Shown: in pieces, positions 44,650-57,210 of the stretch
Layout of the letters: every line of letters begins with the position of its first letter
Position numbering within the stretch: the stretch's first letter is position 1
From: Pascua guehoae
Lineage: Eukaryota > Basidiomycota > Tremellomycetes > Trichosporonales > Trichosporonaceae
Length of the DNA: 64,000 nucleotides
Assembly (NCBI GenBank): GCA_001600415.1
Contig: BCJX01000014.1
Coordinates: 705,914 to 769,913, forward strand
Reading direction: 5' to 3'
Notes under the pieces: generated by a model
Told to the model about the DNA's origin: nothing
Database searches by the model: none
What the model saw: the letters and a program-made list of their open reading frames with translations, nothing else
Position numbers and translations under genes: made by a program

Positions 44650-46792
44650 CTAAAAGTTGAGAACGTCCTCGAGCTTCTGCTTGGGCAGCTTTGCAATCTC
44701 GGGCTTGAGCTTTTCGAGCAACGCCTTTGCCGCCTCGTTGCCCGGCTGGAGGCGCAGGACGTGCTTGAGATCCGTCTCGGCCTCGCGCCAACGTTCCTGC
44801 CCGCGCCGCGCCACGGCGCGCTGGTAAAACGCCTTGCTGTTCTTTGCGTCCTTGTTGAGAATGTGCGTACAGTCGGCCTCGGCGGCGCGGTGGTGTCCGA
44901 GTGTGTTGAGTGCGACCGCGCGGTTCGAGTAGTAGACCGTCTTCTTCCCGTCCAGACTAATTGCGCGCGTGTAGCACCGCACCGCGAGCGCGTGACTCCC
45001 GGCGTTGACGAGCACGTTGCCCATGGCCTTTTCGCGCGCACCCAGCTCTTCGGTCCACTTGTCCATGCACTCGGACCACGCCGTCCCCTCGTGTGACGGG
45101 CGACCCTTGCGCTTGGCAGCAGGCTCTGCCAGGCGGCGGTACAGTGCCATGGGGTGAACGCTCTCGAGTGCGAGGACATCATTCGAGTAGCCCGCGTACG
45201 AAAACGGTGATGCTGTCACGGCAGCCATGTGTAAGAGCTGAGAGTTAGTGGGCGCGTCGTCATTAATTGGTTGTCACCGAGACTCACCTTTACAAAATGG
45301 CGGAACGTGAGCACAATGGCCATGTTGCGCATCCCAGGGTCGGCGTCTGCCCACTCGGACGGCAGATAGACCTTTTTCGCAACAGGCTTGGGTGCCTTGG
45401 GAGGCACCTTGACGGCCTTGTTGAAACGAGCCTTGCTCCGCCCAACGGCCATCTTGCGCCCATGCTTGCCATTGGGCGGAGGTGTGGACTGGCTCACTTC
45501 AGACGCATCGTCATCGTCGAGGCCCAGAGCGCGCTCCAACCCCTCCAGAGCCGCAGACGCGTTTGTGCTGGGTCCGTACCGCGCCTCCACCGCTGGGTCG
45601 ACCGCACCCAGTTCTTTGAGTCTCCATCGAAGATACTCCTCGACTGCCAGGACGTCTGTCATTTGCGGGTGGGGGAACACGGGTGGCCGCGCTCCAGCGT
45701 CGCCAGTCGCCGGTGTCGGTGGCCGTTTCGGATGGCGTACAAACCCCTTGCCCGCGGGTAATGCTGGCGCCTGACGCTCTGGAGGCTCCACAGCTAGCGG
45801 TCCCCGCCGTTGCCGCTCGCGGGCTTGCGCCTCCGTTTCAATCGATCCAGCCCATCCTTTTGCGACGTGAGACTTGCTCAGCTCGTAGGGCAGCAGGCCG
45901 ATCGGCGCCTTGCGCACAGCGACTGCTCCATGCAGACAGTCAGGGCAGGCGACGAGCTGGCACAGACACGCTGCGTGGTCGTCGTCGTCGGGAGGGCCCC
46001 CGTGCGCAGGCCCGAGGTCGTGCGTGCACACACCGTCACGTGGGAGACCAGGTGTGGTGGTGGGTTGTGCACCCAGACCGCCAGCACCGATAACCGCAGC
46101 AGCAGTTGCCATGGCCGAGCTCTCTCCGCGACCGGCCTCGGGGATGAGGCGACCAGACAACCGTCGCTCCAGCTCGGCGTAGAGGTTATCGAGCATGTCG
46201 GCCATGAATATCTGGTCTAGCGCGGGCCCGCCGTGCACAATCTGCCGACGCATAAATGTTGGCGAGGCACCGGCTAAGATCAGGGAGATGAGAAATGTCG
46301 GGATTGTGCGGGTAAAGACGTGATGAAACGCTTCAGACCTGGTTGTGTGTGTGTGAGCAACGCGGCGGCGCCCGTGACACTACACGCTCAAAGCAGCGCG
46401 CGGCATTCCTTTGCTCACCAACATGCCTCGACCCAGCAATCGTACTCGCGCCGCACGAGCACGGCCATGTCGGCGACCATCCTGTCTATCTCGGCGTCGG
46501 AAAGCCGGGCCGTGCGAGGCTCATCCGACGGGATATGCGAGCCGCGCTGGAGCCATCGCCGATGCAGCGGACAACTGGGACCGGCCTCGCCGTTGTTTGG
46601 AAAGGGATCCTGGTGCCGTCCAGAGAGCTGGAGGAGCGGCAGTTGTGGTGGAGGCGCAGGCTGACGGTACGCGTTGGCTGTAGCGGCACTGGCGGCCGCA
46701 GTTAAGTACTCCGGTGTGAGGCTTTCTGGAATGACGGGAAAGGAGAGAGGCGGCAAGGTATGCGCCGTGGGGAAGCGCAGCATCGGGGGCAT
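44650..46792 (-). CDS. TPR-repeat protein with long Pro/Ala-rich N-terminus, function unknown
   Basis: Exons 46792-46423, 46273-45288 and 45237-44650 join in phase (647 aa). The 50-nt intron 45287-45238 is canonical and fuses FRHFVK to LLHMAAVTASP; the upstream intron uses a weak GTTGGT donor and is less sure. The C-terminal ~150 residues hold about three TPRs (REKAMGNVLVNAGSHALAVR, KTVYYSNRAVALNTLGHHRA, SKAFYQRAVARRGQERWREA), like the clamp TPRs of Hsp70/Hsp90 co-chaperones. The middle has a Cys/His cluster (CLCQLVACPDCLH) and basic Lys/Pro stretches. The open frame continues upstream of 46792 to a Cys-rich segment (CSSDCEEADC) without an ATG, so an extra 5' exon is likely. Confidence 0.65.
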
Positions 46793-47224
46793 TGCGAGTG
46801 ATGCTCCATGCGGAGGTGGATGTCGACGTCGGTATAGGTAGGGGGTGGGGGTGGGGCTTGGGGTTGCCGGCGACTCCAAGGCAAGATCAGTAGTTGGACG
46901 ATGATTGTGTGGGTTGTTGCAGTCTGCCTCCTCACAGTCACTGCTGCACCAAGAACGAAACGAGCGACCCAAAGCGAGTGAGAGAGGCTGCGAACCGCAA
47001 CGATGTCACTGCGGAAGTACATTTATCAGACCCCCACCACTCTACAAGTTGGCCACGTGGTATTCCACGTGTCATTTTCAACCCCAGTCTTGGTACCAAC
47101 AGTCGCGATCGACCAACTGTCCATGAATGGCACTCACCTCGTGTTGACTTCGAGCCGTTGATTACACCCTTTGTCCACATCCATCCTCTTCTCCGCGCGC
47201 ACTACCGACCAACCCAACGCCGTC
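46793..47224. other. Divergent promoter between the TPR gene and ARP4
   Basis: 430 nt. The part next to the TPR gene (to about 46965) is open in its frame and may be exon. Nothing else recognised. Confidence 0.5.
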
Positions 47225-48898
47225 ATGGTCTACAACGGAGGTGAGCTGGTTTGAATCTCTTGTAGCATTAGCCTCAGCTCACGCGTGCAGACGAGGTGTC
47301 GGCTGTGGTCGTCGACTTTGGCTCGAACACGACGCGTGCCGGTTTCGCGGGCGAGGACGGACCGCGCATAGTGACCCCATCATTCTACGGGTACATTGAC
47401 GCGGAGGGATCGGGGACGTCGAACGGTGCAGAGGATGCGCCTGCGGATGGGGATGACCCAATGAGTGGGACGGGCGATGACAAGAAGGAAGGAGACAAGG
47501 AGGGCGAGAAGAAGGGCAAGCGCAAGTACTACTTTGGCGACGACGGCGCGGGCGTGTGGCGGCCCAACATGGAGGTGGGAAACTTTGTGGTCGACGGTAT
47601 TGGTGAGTACGAGGTGGCTGGTTTACAACGGGCACGATGCGTCGGGTCTGGCATGTCGATGCGTGCCCCGTTTGGAACCGGAGGTCTGGTCGGTCACAAT
47701 ATTGACATGACGCAGTCAATGACGGCGAGGCGGCGGGCGAGATGCTCAAGTATCTCCTGCGGGACCGACTGTCGGTGGACCCATCCGAGCACCCGGTCAT
47801 GTTCACCGAGCCAGCATGGAACACGCCCCAGGCGCGCGAGACGCTCACGCAGCTCGCATTCGAGGGTGAGGGTGTGCCTGCGCTCTACTTTGGATCTTCC
47901 GGGGTGCTCTCGGCGTTTGCGGCAGGCAAGCCGACGGCACTGGTCCTGGACGTGGGGTATGCGAACAGCAGCGCCGTTCCCGTCGTCGACGGCTATGCGC
48001 TGCGAGCAGGCACGATGCGGCAGCCATTGGCATCGTCGCTCGTCCTGAACCAGTTGCACCACCATTTCGCCAACCCGACCCCTGCGCGTGGATTCCCCCT
48101 GTCGCTGCTGCCGCGCCACTTGATTCTGAAGCGGGACACGACGCCCGAGCCCGGTCTCGAGCCCCACCCCACCCTCCGCGAGGACCGGCTCAAGGGCACC
48201 ACGGCGAGCTGGCGCATGTGGGCCGAGCAGGGCGTCGTCGACACCTGGAAGGAGGCGTGCGCGGAAATTGTCAGCTACCGCGGATTCGACTTTACCACGG
48301 CGCGCGACCTCCCGCAGGTCCTGTACGAGTTCCCCGACGGCTACCACCAGTACTTTGGCGAGGAGCGCTACCGGTTCACCGAAATGCTCTTTGACCCCAA
48401 AAACTACTTCAACCAGTCCATCGAGCCCCCCGCACCCCTCCGCGTCACACCCTCGAGCGACCACTCGCACTCGCTCAAGGACCTCGTGCCCCTCAGCCAG
48501 CTCGTGCACGACTCGGTCATGGCGTGCGACGTCGATGTCCGTGCCGCCCTCCTCCAGAACATTGTCGTCGTCGGCAACACAACATACACACGCGGCATCA
48601 CCGAGCGCCTCGACGTCGAGCTCGCCCAGCTCCTCCCTAGTGTATGTCGTCTGGTTTCTCCCCGTCCGTCTACTGACAAAGCAGCAAAAAATCAAGATCC
48701 ACGCCCCAAGCATCCCCCACGAGCGCAAGTATGCGTCGTGGCTCGGCGGCTCGGTCCTCGCCTCGCTCGGCACCTTCCACCAGCTCTGGATCACAAAGGA
48801 CGAGTACGAGGAGCACGGCATGAACATTGTGCACCAGCGTGAGTACCAGCGCGTGTCAAATACCCAAGCACAAGTGCTGACAGTCAGGGTGCAAGTAG
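47225..48898 (+). CDS. ARP4: Actin-related protein 4 (INO80/SWR1/NuA4 subunit)
   Basis: Five exons (47225-47240, 47291-47602, 47716-48641, 48685-48838, 48888-48898) give 472 aa; the first exon is 16 nt and the last 11 nt (ending RCK-stop, as in Arp4 orthologues ending RKC). The N-terminus [17 protein letters not shown] and [17 protein letters not shown] is the Arp4/BAF53 signature, as are [52 protein letters not shown] and [19 protein letters not shown]. It has the family's insert (acidic, Lys-rich, residues ~45-80). Arp4 is nuclear, binds nucleosomes and actin, and is shared by the NuA4 acetyltransferase and the INO80 and SWR1 remodellers. Confidence 0.93.
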
Positions 48899-49373
48899 AG
48901 TGTAGTCATCTAGATACAGTAATGCTACACGAGTATGTACATATGGTGTGGCGCCCTTTGTCGTATTGGAATGAAGCGATTCCACCCTCACTGGGCACCC
49001 AAACGGCATCCTAAATGCAGTCGGCGAGACGGATGCCTTCATGAACATGTCTAGATCATGACTGCAAGGTGGTGCTGTTCAAGGGGATTCCCACATCTCA
49101 AGGCCGCTCTGGTGCTGCAGCGACGACGAGACCCAAAAGATTGGCTGATGGGCAGAGTTGAGGTAGTTGTGGTTACATATCTGCCCTCCTTGGACCTCTC
49201 TATCATCTCGTGTCCGACTGTTCAACTCTGCTCCTCATCGCTACGGCCAGCAATGGTAGTTTGGCGGCCATGCCACCGCACGAGGGAACACTATCTCATC
49301 CGGTTGTGCGCAGCTGGGTACGCAGCTAGGTACCCCTCCAGCCTCGAGGACTTGCAAACTCGGAGCGGCCGTC
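48899..49373. other. Convergent 3' flanks of ARP4 and the exonuclease gene
   Basis: 475 nt without recognisable features. Confidence 0.5.
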
Positions 49374-51403
49374 TCACAAGTCTTCGAGACTAGCACGCAA
49401 CTTGTCGAGAAAGTGCTTGTGTTTCTGACCAGTGTACGAGTCATCAGGGACGTCCACGAGCATGCGCCGACGCACATTGACGCAGATTTCGTGCACCGAG
49501 ACGACCTGCGCAGCGTCCACGATATATCCTCTGGTCAGGTCAGAATCACGTCAAGAATCCCGAACCTGACGTACTGGACGGTGGTCTCCTTGATGCCGAG
49601 CATGACCGAGAGCTGGGCAACACTTTCGCCGTCTGTAAACAGGCGGAGCGCACGGGACTTGGCGGGCGACACGCCCAGAGTCGTGGGCGGCGCGCGCTTC
49701 GTAGGGCCAGCGGCCGAGACTAATGCCTGGGGACTGGGGATCGACGTCGTGAGGGTTGGGATATCGACGGCTACTCGTGATGCTCTTGCGCGGCGGTTAA
49801 TCTCGTTGAAGATGAGCAGCGAGGCATACGCGTCGTTGGCGGCGTCTTGTCGTCAGCACTTGAAAGGGGTCTGCGGCCTGGGTTATCGCGACTCACATGC
49901 AAGCTGCTCGGGGGTCATTCTTGCATCCCACGCGCCCGTCCGCACTCCCTCGTCCTTACTCAGCGTGACGCCGAGGTAGCGCGCGGCGAGGCGAGCCATG
50001 GAGACGATGGACCGCACGCCCTTCCACGCGTCTGGCTCGACGTTCCTCGCAAACGTAGAGAGATCGAGGAGGCCGCCTGGGGGTGATGTGGCAAACCGGG
50101 AAGGAAAATCACGGACGAGCTTGTGTGCGTCGCCACGAATCATGACGCCGACCTTGACGTGCGCTCCGTCCGCGATGAGCTTGGCGAGGACGGGTCCCGG
50201 GGCCGTGTTGCCACGGAGGTGAAAGACGACGACGGTCCGCGCGTCGCACACTTGGATGACGGCGGTGCGGCCCTGCGGCCAGCTGTAGGTGCGCGTCGCG
50301 GGGTCCCAGAGCCCGTCGCGCGTGTAGCCCGACGTCCCGTCGCGCCTGGTCGTCTGGCGTACCGGGCCGACGCCGGGGGGCGGCCACTCCATGTCGAAAC
50401 CGAGCACACCGCGGAGGCACGACACGAGGTCGTCTGCCTCGCCCGGATCGGACGTGTACACGACTGTGGGCGGGCGGTCAAAGTGACCCGCGAGCGGGGT
50501 CTTGCAGCTGAAGAGCGGGAGGGCGGAGGGCGGCTCTGGGGGACACGGAGCAACTGCGGCCTCGGTGCTGGCTGTCGGCTCGATCGGTTCGGGAGACGCT
50601 GTGAGGCGGTCCGTGTCGGTTCTTCTTTGAGTAACCGCAGCGAGGTCCGACACGTCCGGGGCAGTACTTGCACGTTCTCCGCTAGATGGTGCCGTACGGC
50701 CCAGCCCATCGATATCTGGCGCCTCCGTTTGTCCCAACCTCAAAGTCTCCGGGGATGGAGGCAAGCTCGCGCGCGGGAGGAGACGAGGTAGCGACGGCCG
50801 CGCCGCCCGCACAACTCGAGAAGCAGGCTTGCTGTCAATGGCAAGCGCCGAAAACCTGTCCACCGCAGCCATCATCTCGGCGGTAATCTCATCGCTCCCA
50901 AACTCGGACACGGTGCTCATGCTCTGTGACTGGCTGCTCGTGCCCTGCGACTGACTCCCCGAGGCAGATTCAGATGCCGACGTGGACGCATAGTTGGCGA
51001 CGAGGCGCGGCGTGCGGGCTGGCGGTACGCGGACCTGGGCAAAGAACGGGTGGACGGGCTGGCGCGGCGCCGCGGGTGGACGGACGGGGGAAGGCGAGTA
51101 GAGAATGCGCGCGCGTGGACGTGGGGGTGTGGTGGTTGTGGTGGGTGTGGTCTGCGCTGTGGGGTCGGAACGCAGCTCTGGGGTTGGCTGGCGGTTGAGA
51201 GGGCTCGAGGAGGATAACGATGAACTTGGGCGTGAGGGTGATGCGGACGGAGTCGAGGAGGACGAGGACGAGGACGAGGACGAGGATACCGAGATTGGTG
51301 AACTCGGCGTCCCCGTTCCCCGGCTCAGGGACGTGTTGAAGACGGCGCGCCCCGACCATGCGCGGATGCCGAGCTCGGTGCCGAGCTCGGCCACGTCGGG
51401 CAT
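49374..51403 (-). CDS. WRN-type 3'-5' exonuclease (DEDDy) with C-terminal HTH module
   Basis: Three exons (51403-49897, 49845-49566, 49530-49374) give 647 aa. The N-terminal ~300 residues are disordered Ser/Pro-rich. The exonuclease domain follows: motif I GFDMEW (Asp337, Glu339), motif II KVGVMIRGDAHKLVRDF (Asp425), and motif III YAANDAYASLLIF (Tyr503, Asp507), reconstituted across the first splice. Then a linker and a helix-turn-helix-like module (LFTDGESVAQLSVMLGIKETTVQYVRGYI) like the one at the C-terminus of RecQ/WRN proteins, extending to the end. No helicase motifs are present. A role in DNA end processing or repair is inferred. Confidence 0.82.
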
Positions 51404-52823
51404 CCTAGAGGCTGGAGGACGAATGGTGACGGAAACGAGTGCTGGGAAGAAAGGTTGAGAGGTGTCGCTGCTCGACGAAGCGTGATCCTTGACCCGAGGG
51501 GCGCCGGCTGATACACTTAAAGACGCGTCGCGTGCAAGAATCCGAAGGCGGCACAGTGTGTACTGAGTGTATCGCGGGGTGGTTGAGACGAGTTACTTCT
51601 TGGACATGTGCGACATGGACAACAACAAATGTGTGCTCGCCAGTACTCGCTCCTTGTTTGCCACCGTCAACACGTCGTAAACCACGGTACAAATGACGTG
51701 TGCACCCCGAAATGCGGGGTCTCCACACAAACTACCTGGTACACCATGCTGCTGATAGCCGATCCATGCTTCTGCATCTCTTGAGCCGAGCACGAGCAAG
51801 GGACACTTAAAGAATGCCATGGCACGAATACATGCAATCCCAAGAGAAGGGCAGAGTGGCCAAAGATGCGGCCGCGTGGGCAGCCTCCTTGGCTCGACCT
51901 TCAGAGCAGCGCGCGGGACGGGCAAGTATCTGGCACTTGACTACGGCTGTGGCCAACACAGAGGCTGCGTTACACGATGGGTGGGCTCATCTATTGTGCA
52001 TTGCCTGTCGTTGACGGTCGAGGACCGATTCCCTCCCTTGGTGTTGCCTCTGTCCACACGTTGCCCAGTGTGGACCTCCTCTGTGACACCCTTGCGTGGC
52101 TGCCTCGGATACTGTGGCTATCCACATTGGAGTCGGGATGAGAGATACAGAGATCGATAGACGCGCGGGCCACATCTGCTGCATAGGGGAGTTGATTAAC
52201 ATGTTGATCGAACAGGCTGCAGGCTATGGACAGAGGGTTGCCTAACGCCTTGGAATCCTTGGCCGGGGCGCGGCTGGTCGCTGGGCAGCAGAACGAGAGA
52301 GACGAAGCTGTACAACGGGGGATGTGAGTAGCGAGACTAGGTATTGGTTCAGTAGTACAGTAGTCTGTTGGCAGTGCAGAATACCGTTCGGTCTTCAGTG
52401 AGCAGGTTGTCGCGCCGGTTGGGGTATCCTTGTGCCGGTTCATCAATCGCGTCAAACAGCCTGGAAGCGTTATATCTCTGGTACCAGCGAGGCAGGACTG
52501 GGAACCTTGTGAGCGATAGCACTCCCACGAGGCACTGTGCGTGGAGGTGAGCGTCAGTATCGCACACTTGTGGCATGTGCAAACAAGACCGGCGAGCCTT
52601 TAGTGTCATTCCCAGTTGCTCACGAAGACTGGCACACATGCGCCGGCTGTTGCCGGGCATTCTGGCCGTTGACAGGGGGGTGGGTCCCCGTGCTCATCGG
52701 GAGCCAGCTGATACCCAACTTCTCGACCTCGCTCAGTGGCGACGGACCCACGACCCACCATCAAGCGGCCAAGCTGCAGGTCTGTACAGCATGCATCGTA
52801 TCCCCCCTCTCTGACTCTCAGAT
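51404..52823. other. Intergenic, 1.4 kb
   Basis: Promoter side of the exonuclease gene and 3' flank of SMD3. No gene or repeat recognised. Confidence 0.5.
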
Positions 52824-53954
52824 CTAACGACGAACACCCTGGCTGCGCGGCGCTCCGCGGCGCGCGTTGGCTGTCTGTCAGCTATGCGAGGCTTCGTGTA
52901 GTCTAGCTTACCTCGTTGAATGGTCGCGCGACCACGTGCAGCACCGATACCACGTCCGCGCATGGCGTTGGGGCCGACGCGCTTGAACATGGGTGCCTGT
53001 GCGAGGAGGTCGGGGACGATGATGAAGCGGACCTGGTTGTTAGCTTTGGAGAAGACTTGGGGGTTGGTCGCCATTCCTGTCCACCAGGCGGCTCTACGAC
53101 CGCGCCGATAATGCTAGCCTAGACCGCGGGCTGGGGATGACAGACACGAGGTTGATAGCAGAAATGGTGGGGTAGAAGACTTGGTGGTGGGTGTGGTCGT
53201 AAAGGTAAGGCCCGCTCCGCCATCAGACAGGAGGTCCACGATCCGCGTTGTGGGACACTTCCGTCCGTCAATCGTGTCCGCCAACGCGACTGGCACGGTG
53301 TTCTACACCATCACCACCACGCCATCGGGATACAGGTCCACTCCGCCCTTCGCCTCGTCTCTGCCCACCCCACGGATGTCCTTTGCACTCGTCCACCACG
53401 CTATCGTCCTGAGGGCTTGCGCCACCGAATCACCGCACCCGCTCACCATCCCTTCCCATCCCAGCCGGCACACTCCTCGTGACGACCACCAACCATAGCG
53501 TACTCACCATGCTGCCGCGGATGTACACCTGCTCGAGCTGGGACACACGCCCGTCGCGCGCCGTGACCGTGATATCGCGGAGGGCCATGTTGAGCGAGTC
53601 CTCAGCTGTAGACGAAACGGTGGTTGCGATTGAGCACGAGGCGAGCGGTAATCATGGATCGCATCGACAGTGTAGGTGTAGGTGTAGACGTAGGCGTAGG
53701 CGTAGGTGCAGGAGCAGAATGTAGAATACCAGTCGGATACGTTGGATCGGTGGCAAGGAAACCTGGTCAGCACAAACAAGAAGCACCCAAACGCGTCAAC
53801 AAGGCTCACCCTCCATCAGCTTGCCGCGGTACATCTGCCATCAGCACGAGCTACGATCCTCAGGATAGCTCACCTCGCCAGTCTTGAGCTCGACGGTGAC
53901 AATGTGTCCGAGCGACTCGTGCAGGAGCTTGACGGGGACACCGAGGTTGGCCAT
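52824..53954 (-). CDS. SMD3: Sm core protein D3 of spliceosomal snRNPs
   Basis: Five exons (53954-53874, 53834-53810, 53605-53508, 53032-52912, 52870-52824) give 123 aa, the usual size. Sm1 is GHIVTVELKTGE plus MYRGKLMEAEDSLNMALRDITV, with the second exon only 25 nt; Sm2 is VSQLEQVYIRGSMVRFIIVPDLL; the basic Arg/Gly tail (GPNAMRGRGIGAARGRATIQR) matches SmD3. It forms the heptameric Sm ring on U1, U2, U4 and U5 snRNAs with SmB. Four introns in a 123-codon gene, one of 475 nt, is notable. The exons are phase-consistent and residues match the family at every junction. Confidence 0.93.
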
Positions 53955-54812
53955 TTTGGGAAAGGAAACAAAGGGGGGCAAGAGGGAAAGGGAATGCGAG
54001 GCGAGGAACAACGGACGCGGCGACAACGGCGGGCGGGGGGAAGGAGGCGGAGGTGGTCTCGGTGTGAGCGCGGGCGGGGGCGAGAACGAGGGCTGAATGG
54101 AGAGGTCGGATGCAAGGTTGTAGAGGTAGGTTGGGTGGTGACTGACTTTACACTGTCCTGTCCTCCTGGTCCCAGTTCGAAGTGTTCAAGGTGTTCTGGG
54201 TGGTGGCTAGGTTTCGGTGGATGGCAAAGTGGGGGGAACATCTGGATTCAGGGACAGCACGTGGTTGTGGCACTTTGGGCGTTGGCCGCACATTTTTGCA
54301 AAACACACACAGGTCTGTTGTCAGACTGGCCGCTGGCTAGCGAGGCTGCTTCTGCACACGGCCATCACAGCGATAGTGATGCTGTTACACACTGCCTACA
54401 TAGACTGCGGAAACATTGTTTCGACAAGATCCACGTTCGTCACCGGCACTAAAACGGTGACTCCTCCATAGAGGCAAAAATCCAAAAGTGGTGTCACCGC
54501 CACCTGACCGAAAGCACATCTGGAGATATTCGCTGGCATCGCGTACCTATTCGATATGAATGGGCTATACAACAAAACTACCAGCACGGCATATCGTTCC
54601 CCCAAGAGGGGCAAGAGATAGAGGGCGGAGTCATACGGACAACTCGTAACAACTGGTAAAGGGACGATTCTGGTCGAGGCATGGGGAGGGATACGTCGGG
54701 GCATGGGAAGGGATACGTAATAGACATCGTTACGTTCGTAATGGGCAGGGTGGGGAAGCGTTCATAGGCTGTTGCAAAGATTAGTTGGTGCTCACTTTTT
54801 ACCACCAAAGAC
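53955..54812. other. SMD3 promoter and 3' flank of the HSF-type gene
   Basis: No additional gene. A GTGAGT donor and CAACAG acceptor just after the HSF open frame could move its stop by two residues. Confidence 0.5.
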
Positions 54813-57210
54813 TCACGACTCATCGAGGTTGTCCTTATCCACCTTCAACTCGCCATTGAAGAGTTCGGGCTGGCCGGATAGGTTTGCGCTGGGAACGTCG
54901 TCGGCGTCAAACACCTGGTTGAACGAAAAGGTTAAGTCTCGACCGCATGTGACTTTCCGCATCGGACCGTGTGGAGAAATAACCTTGGATCGCATGGGCG
55001 GTGAGCCGTACGGACCCCGAGTGATCGACCCGCGACGCTCAGACCTCATGGGTGTGTGCTTGCGCGCTTGAGCACTAGGGGTGCTGAGAATCGTCTGGGT
55101 GGGCGAGGGGGTGGGGTTCATCCAGCTCATTGGAACGTCGGTGCTGCTCTGTGAAAACGCCTGGTATGCGCCTGGAGAAACGGTTTGCGACGGCACAGGC
55201 TGCAGGGGCATTTTCGAACCGTTGGCACCAGTGCCGCCGTTAACCGGGGGCGAGTGACGTGGGAATCCTCCGGTTAGGCGCAGTGTGGGGAGGAATGGAT
55301 CCTTTGGCATGAAAGGTAGCAGGCTGGAACTCATGCCAGATGAGCTGCCGAGGTTGCCTGTCGACGATGAGTCACCGGTCGGTGTAGGCTTTGTCGGCCG
55401 CATGCCATTGCCCAACGTACCCCAAGCGTGTCGAGCCCACGTGTCGGGGTTTTTGCTGTACTGAGGGTCTTCCATTGTCCCACGGATGAGCGGATCCGTC
55501 TCCATGTCGTCGCCACCCGGATGGAATGGGCGAGGCACAAAGAGGTTGCGAGTGGTGGCGAGACCATCTGCCGTTTGGAAGCCATACATGCCCGTCGCCC
55601 CGTGGATACTGTGGGTACGATTGTGCCCTTGCAAACCAAGGGCCAGCGAGTTGGGTATCGGCGGAAATGTTGTCGAGCTCGGTGGGGCCGAATGCGCCAT
55701 AAAGTCGAGGCTGTTACCCCGACCCGAAATCATTGACGGCACGACTCCCCTACTGTCGAACAGGGCGGAGCGAGGAGAGATTGCAGATGGCATAGTCGGC
55801 CGAAAGCTCGTGGGCATGGATAGGCGACGGCGTGCAGAGTCGGACTGGGAAGAGTTGTCGAGAAGCGATGTCGACGAAAGCTCAGCCCCAGGGACACTGA
55901 CGGAAAGTGACGTGGGCAGGGGCTGGTTGTCGTTGGGTGGAGAAAAATCATCGACAGATTTGTTCTCGTCCAGGTTGGCCAAAATGTGGTTCGGTGGCGA
56001 GTTGTAACCAGGGGGGGAGCTAAACTCGTCCGAGTCGGGGCTGTTGAGGTTGTTTCCCCCCTCAGCCGCAAGCCTGGCGTTTTTCTTTTGGGCCTGGGTA
56101 GGTCGAGGAGGAACGCGGCGCTTGATGGCTATGAGGTCCTCATTTGTTGAGGAGCGACGGAGAGTCTGGTGGTCTGGAGTTAGTGACTGCTGGAGTGCCT
56201 CCACTTACGCCAGGTGCTCGTGTCAGGGTCAGCAAAGCTGCCATCGGGGCTGCGTAAGGTGATCTTGCGCATCCAGCCATAAATCTGAATCGTTAGTCGG
56301 AGGAAGAAGGGAACGACGACAAGAAAATCTCACGTTGAGCTGTCGGGAAAAGCTAGCAAAACGCGTCTGGCGGAATACCTTGGGAAGAATCTCGGCTGCG
56401 AGCTCCTCGGGGTTGTCGATGATGATAAACTCTCCGGTCTCGTCCCAGTGGAGAATCTGGAATCAGTCTATGAATTTCTTTTGTCGGTTTATCGAAACAC
56501 ACGTGGCTGTACTTTGGTGTCTGGCTGTGTACGGGGGGTCAGTACTTTTTCAATGTGGCGAGGGAGGTTTGCTTGCTCACAGGATCCTGGTATGGTCAGC
56601 TCGTGTCGGCACATGACAGGGATCAGCAGGCAACCTACTCGTAGAGCTTTGTAAGGAAAGTCGGTTGCTTGCCGTCTGCCTTCTTTTGTCCTTTCGCCCG
56701 TTTGGGAGACAAAGTGGACTGGAGTTGAGGAACATAGTAAGGATCGACGTCGTTGCAATTGCCCTCGGCGGTACCACCAGGAGCGGGGGTGGTGGGTGGC
56801 GGAACGGTCGTGCCTACACCTTGCGTGGGATAGAAACTGGCGCCAGGCCGGGATGTAGAATAGTCTGTGGAGCTTGACGGAACCGTTGGCATGAATCTCG
56901 ACTGGTTGGTAGGACGAGAGTTTGAGTAGAACATCATGACAGACTCCTGGTAGTTGAGGGGGAGAGGCTGGGCGGATGGTAGGGGTCGGAGAGGCACGGG
57001 GAGGTCGGGGATGTTGGCTCCTGTCACAAGGTCGGGGAGGTTGGGTCCTGACCCGCCTGGCCCCCATCTCGGCTGGGTAATGCTCATGGAACCAGTTTGA
57101 CCAAAGGCACCCAGCGACGACGACCCAGACAGGGCCAGCGACGGCAGCGAGGGGTTGGACGGGAGGGAAAGCGGTGGCTGTTGAGGTTGGAATCCCCTTG
57201 ATTCGTTCAT
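54813..57210 (-). CDS. HSF-type transcription factor
   Basis: Six exons (57210-56639, 56586-56581, 56524-56503, 56456-56334, 56284-56209, 56173-54813) give 719 aa. The HSF DNA-binding domain spans about residues 183-275: FLTKLYEILQTPKYSHILHW, then EFIIIDNPEELAAEILPKVF, then RFASFSRQLNIYGWMRKIT. It is split by four introns; exon 2 is 6 nt (GATCCT), and including it restores the exact spacing between the KLY and HW positions seen in human and yeast HSF. The remainder is Ser/Pro/Asn-rich and disordered, with Ser/Arg-Pro sites (MRSERRGS) suggesting phosphorylation. No clear coiled-coil trimerisation domain is seen, so it may be an Sfl1/Mga1-like rather than a classical Hsf1 regulator. Confidence 0.85.
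56581..56586 (-). other. 6-nt microexon of the HSF-type gene
   Basis: Minus-strand GATCCT is flanked by acceptor ACCAG and donor GTGAGC. It codes for the centre of KLYEILQ; skipping keeps the frame but deletes two residues from a length-conserved part of the domain. Confidence 0.7.
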
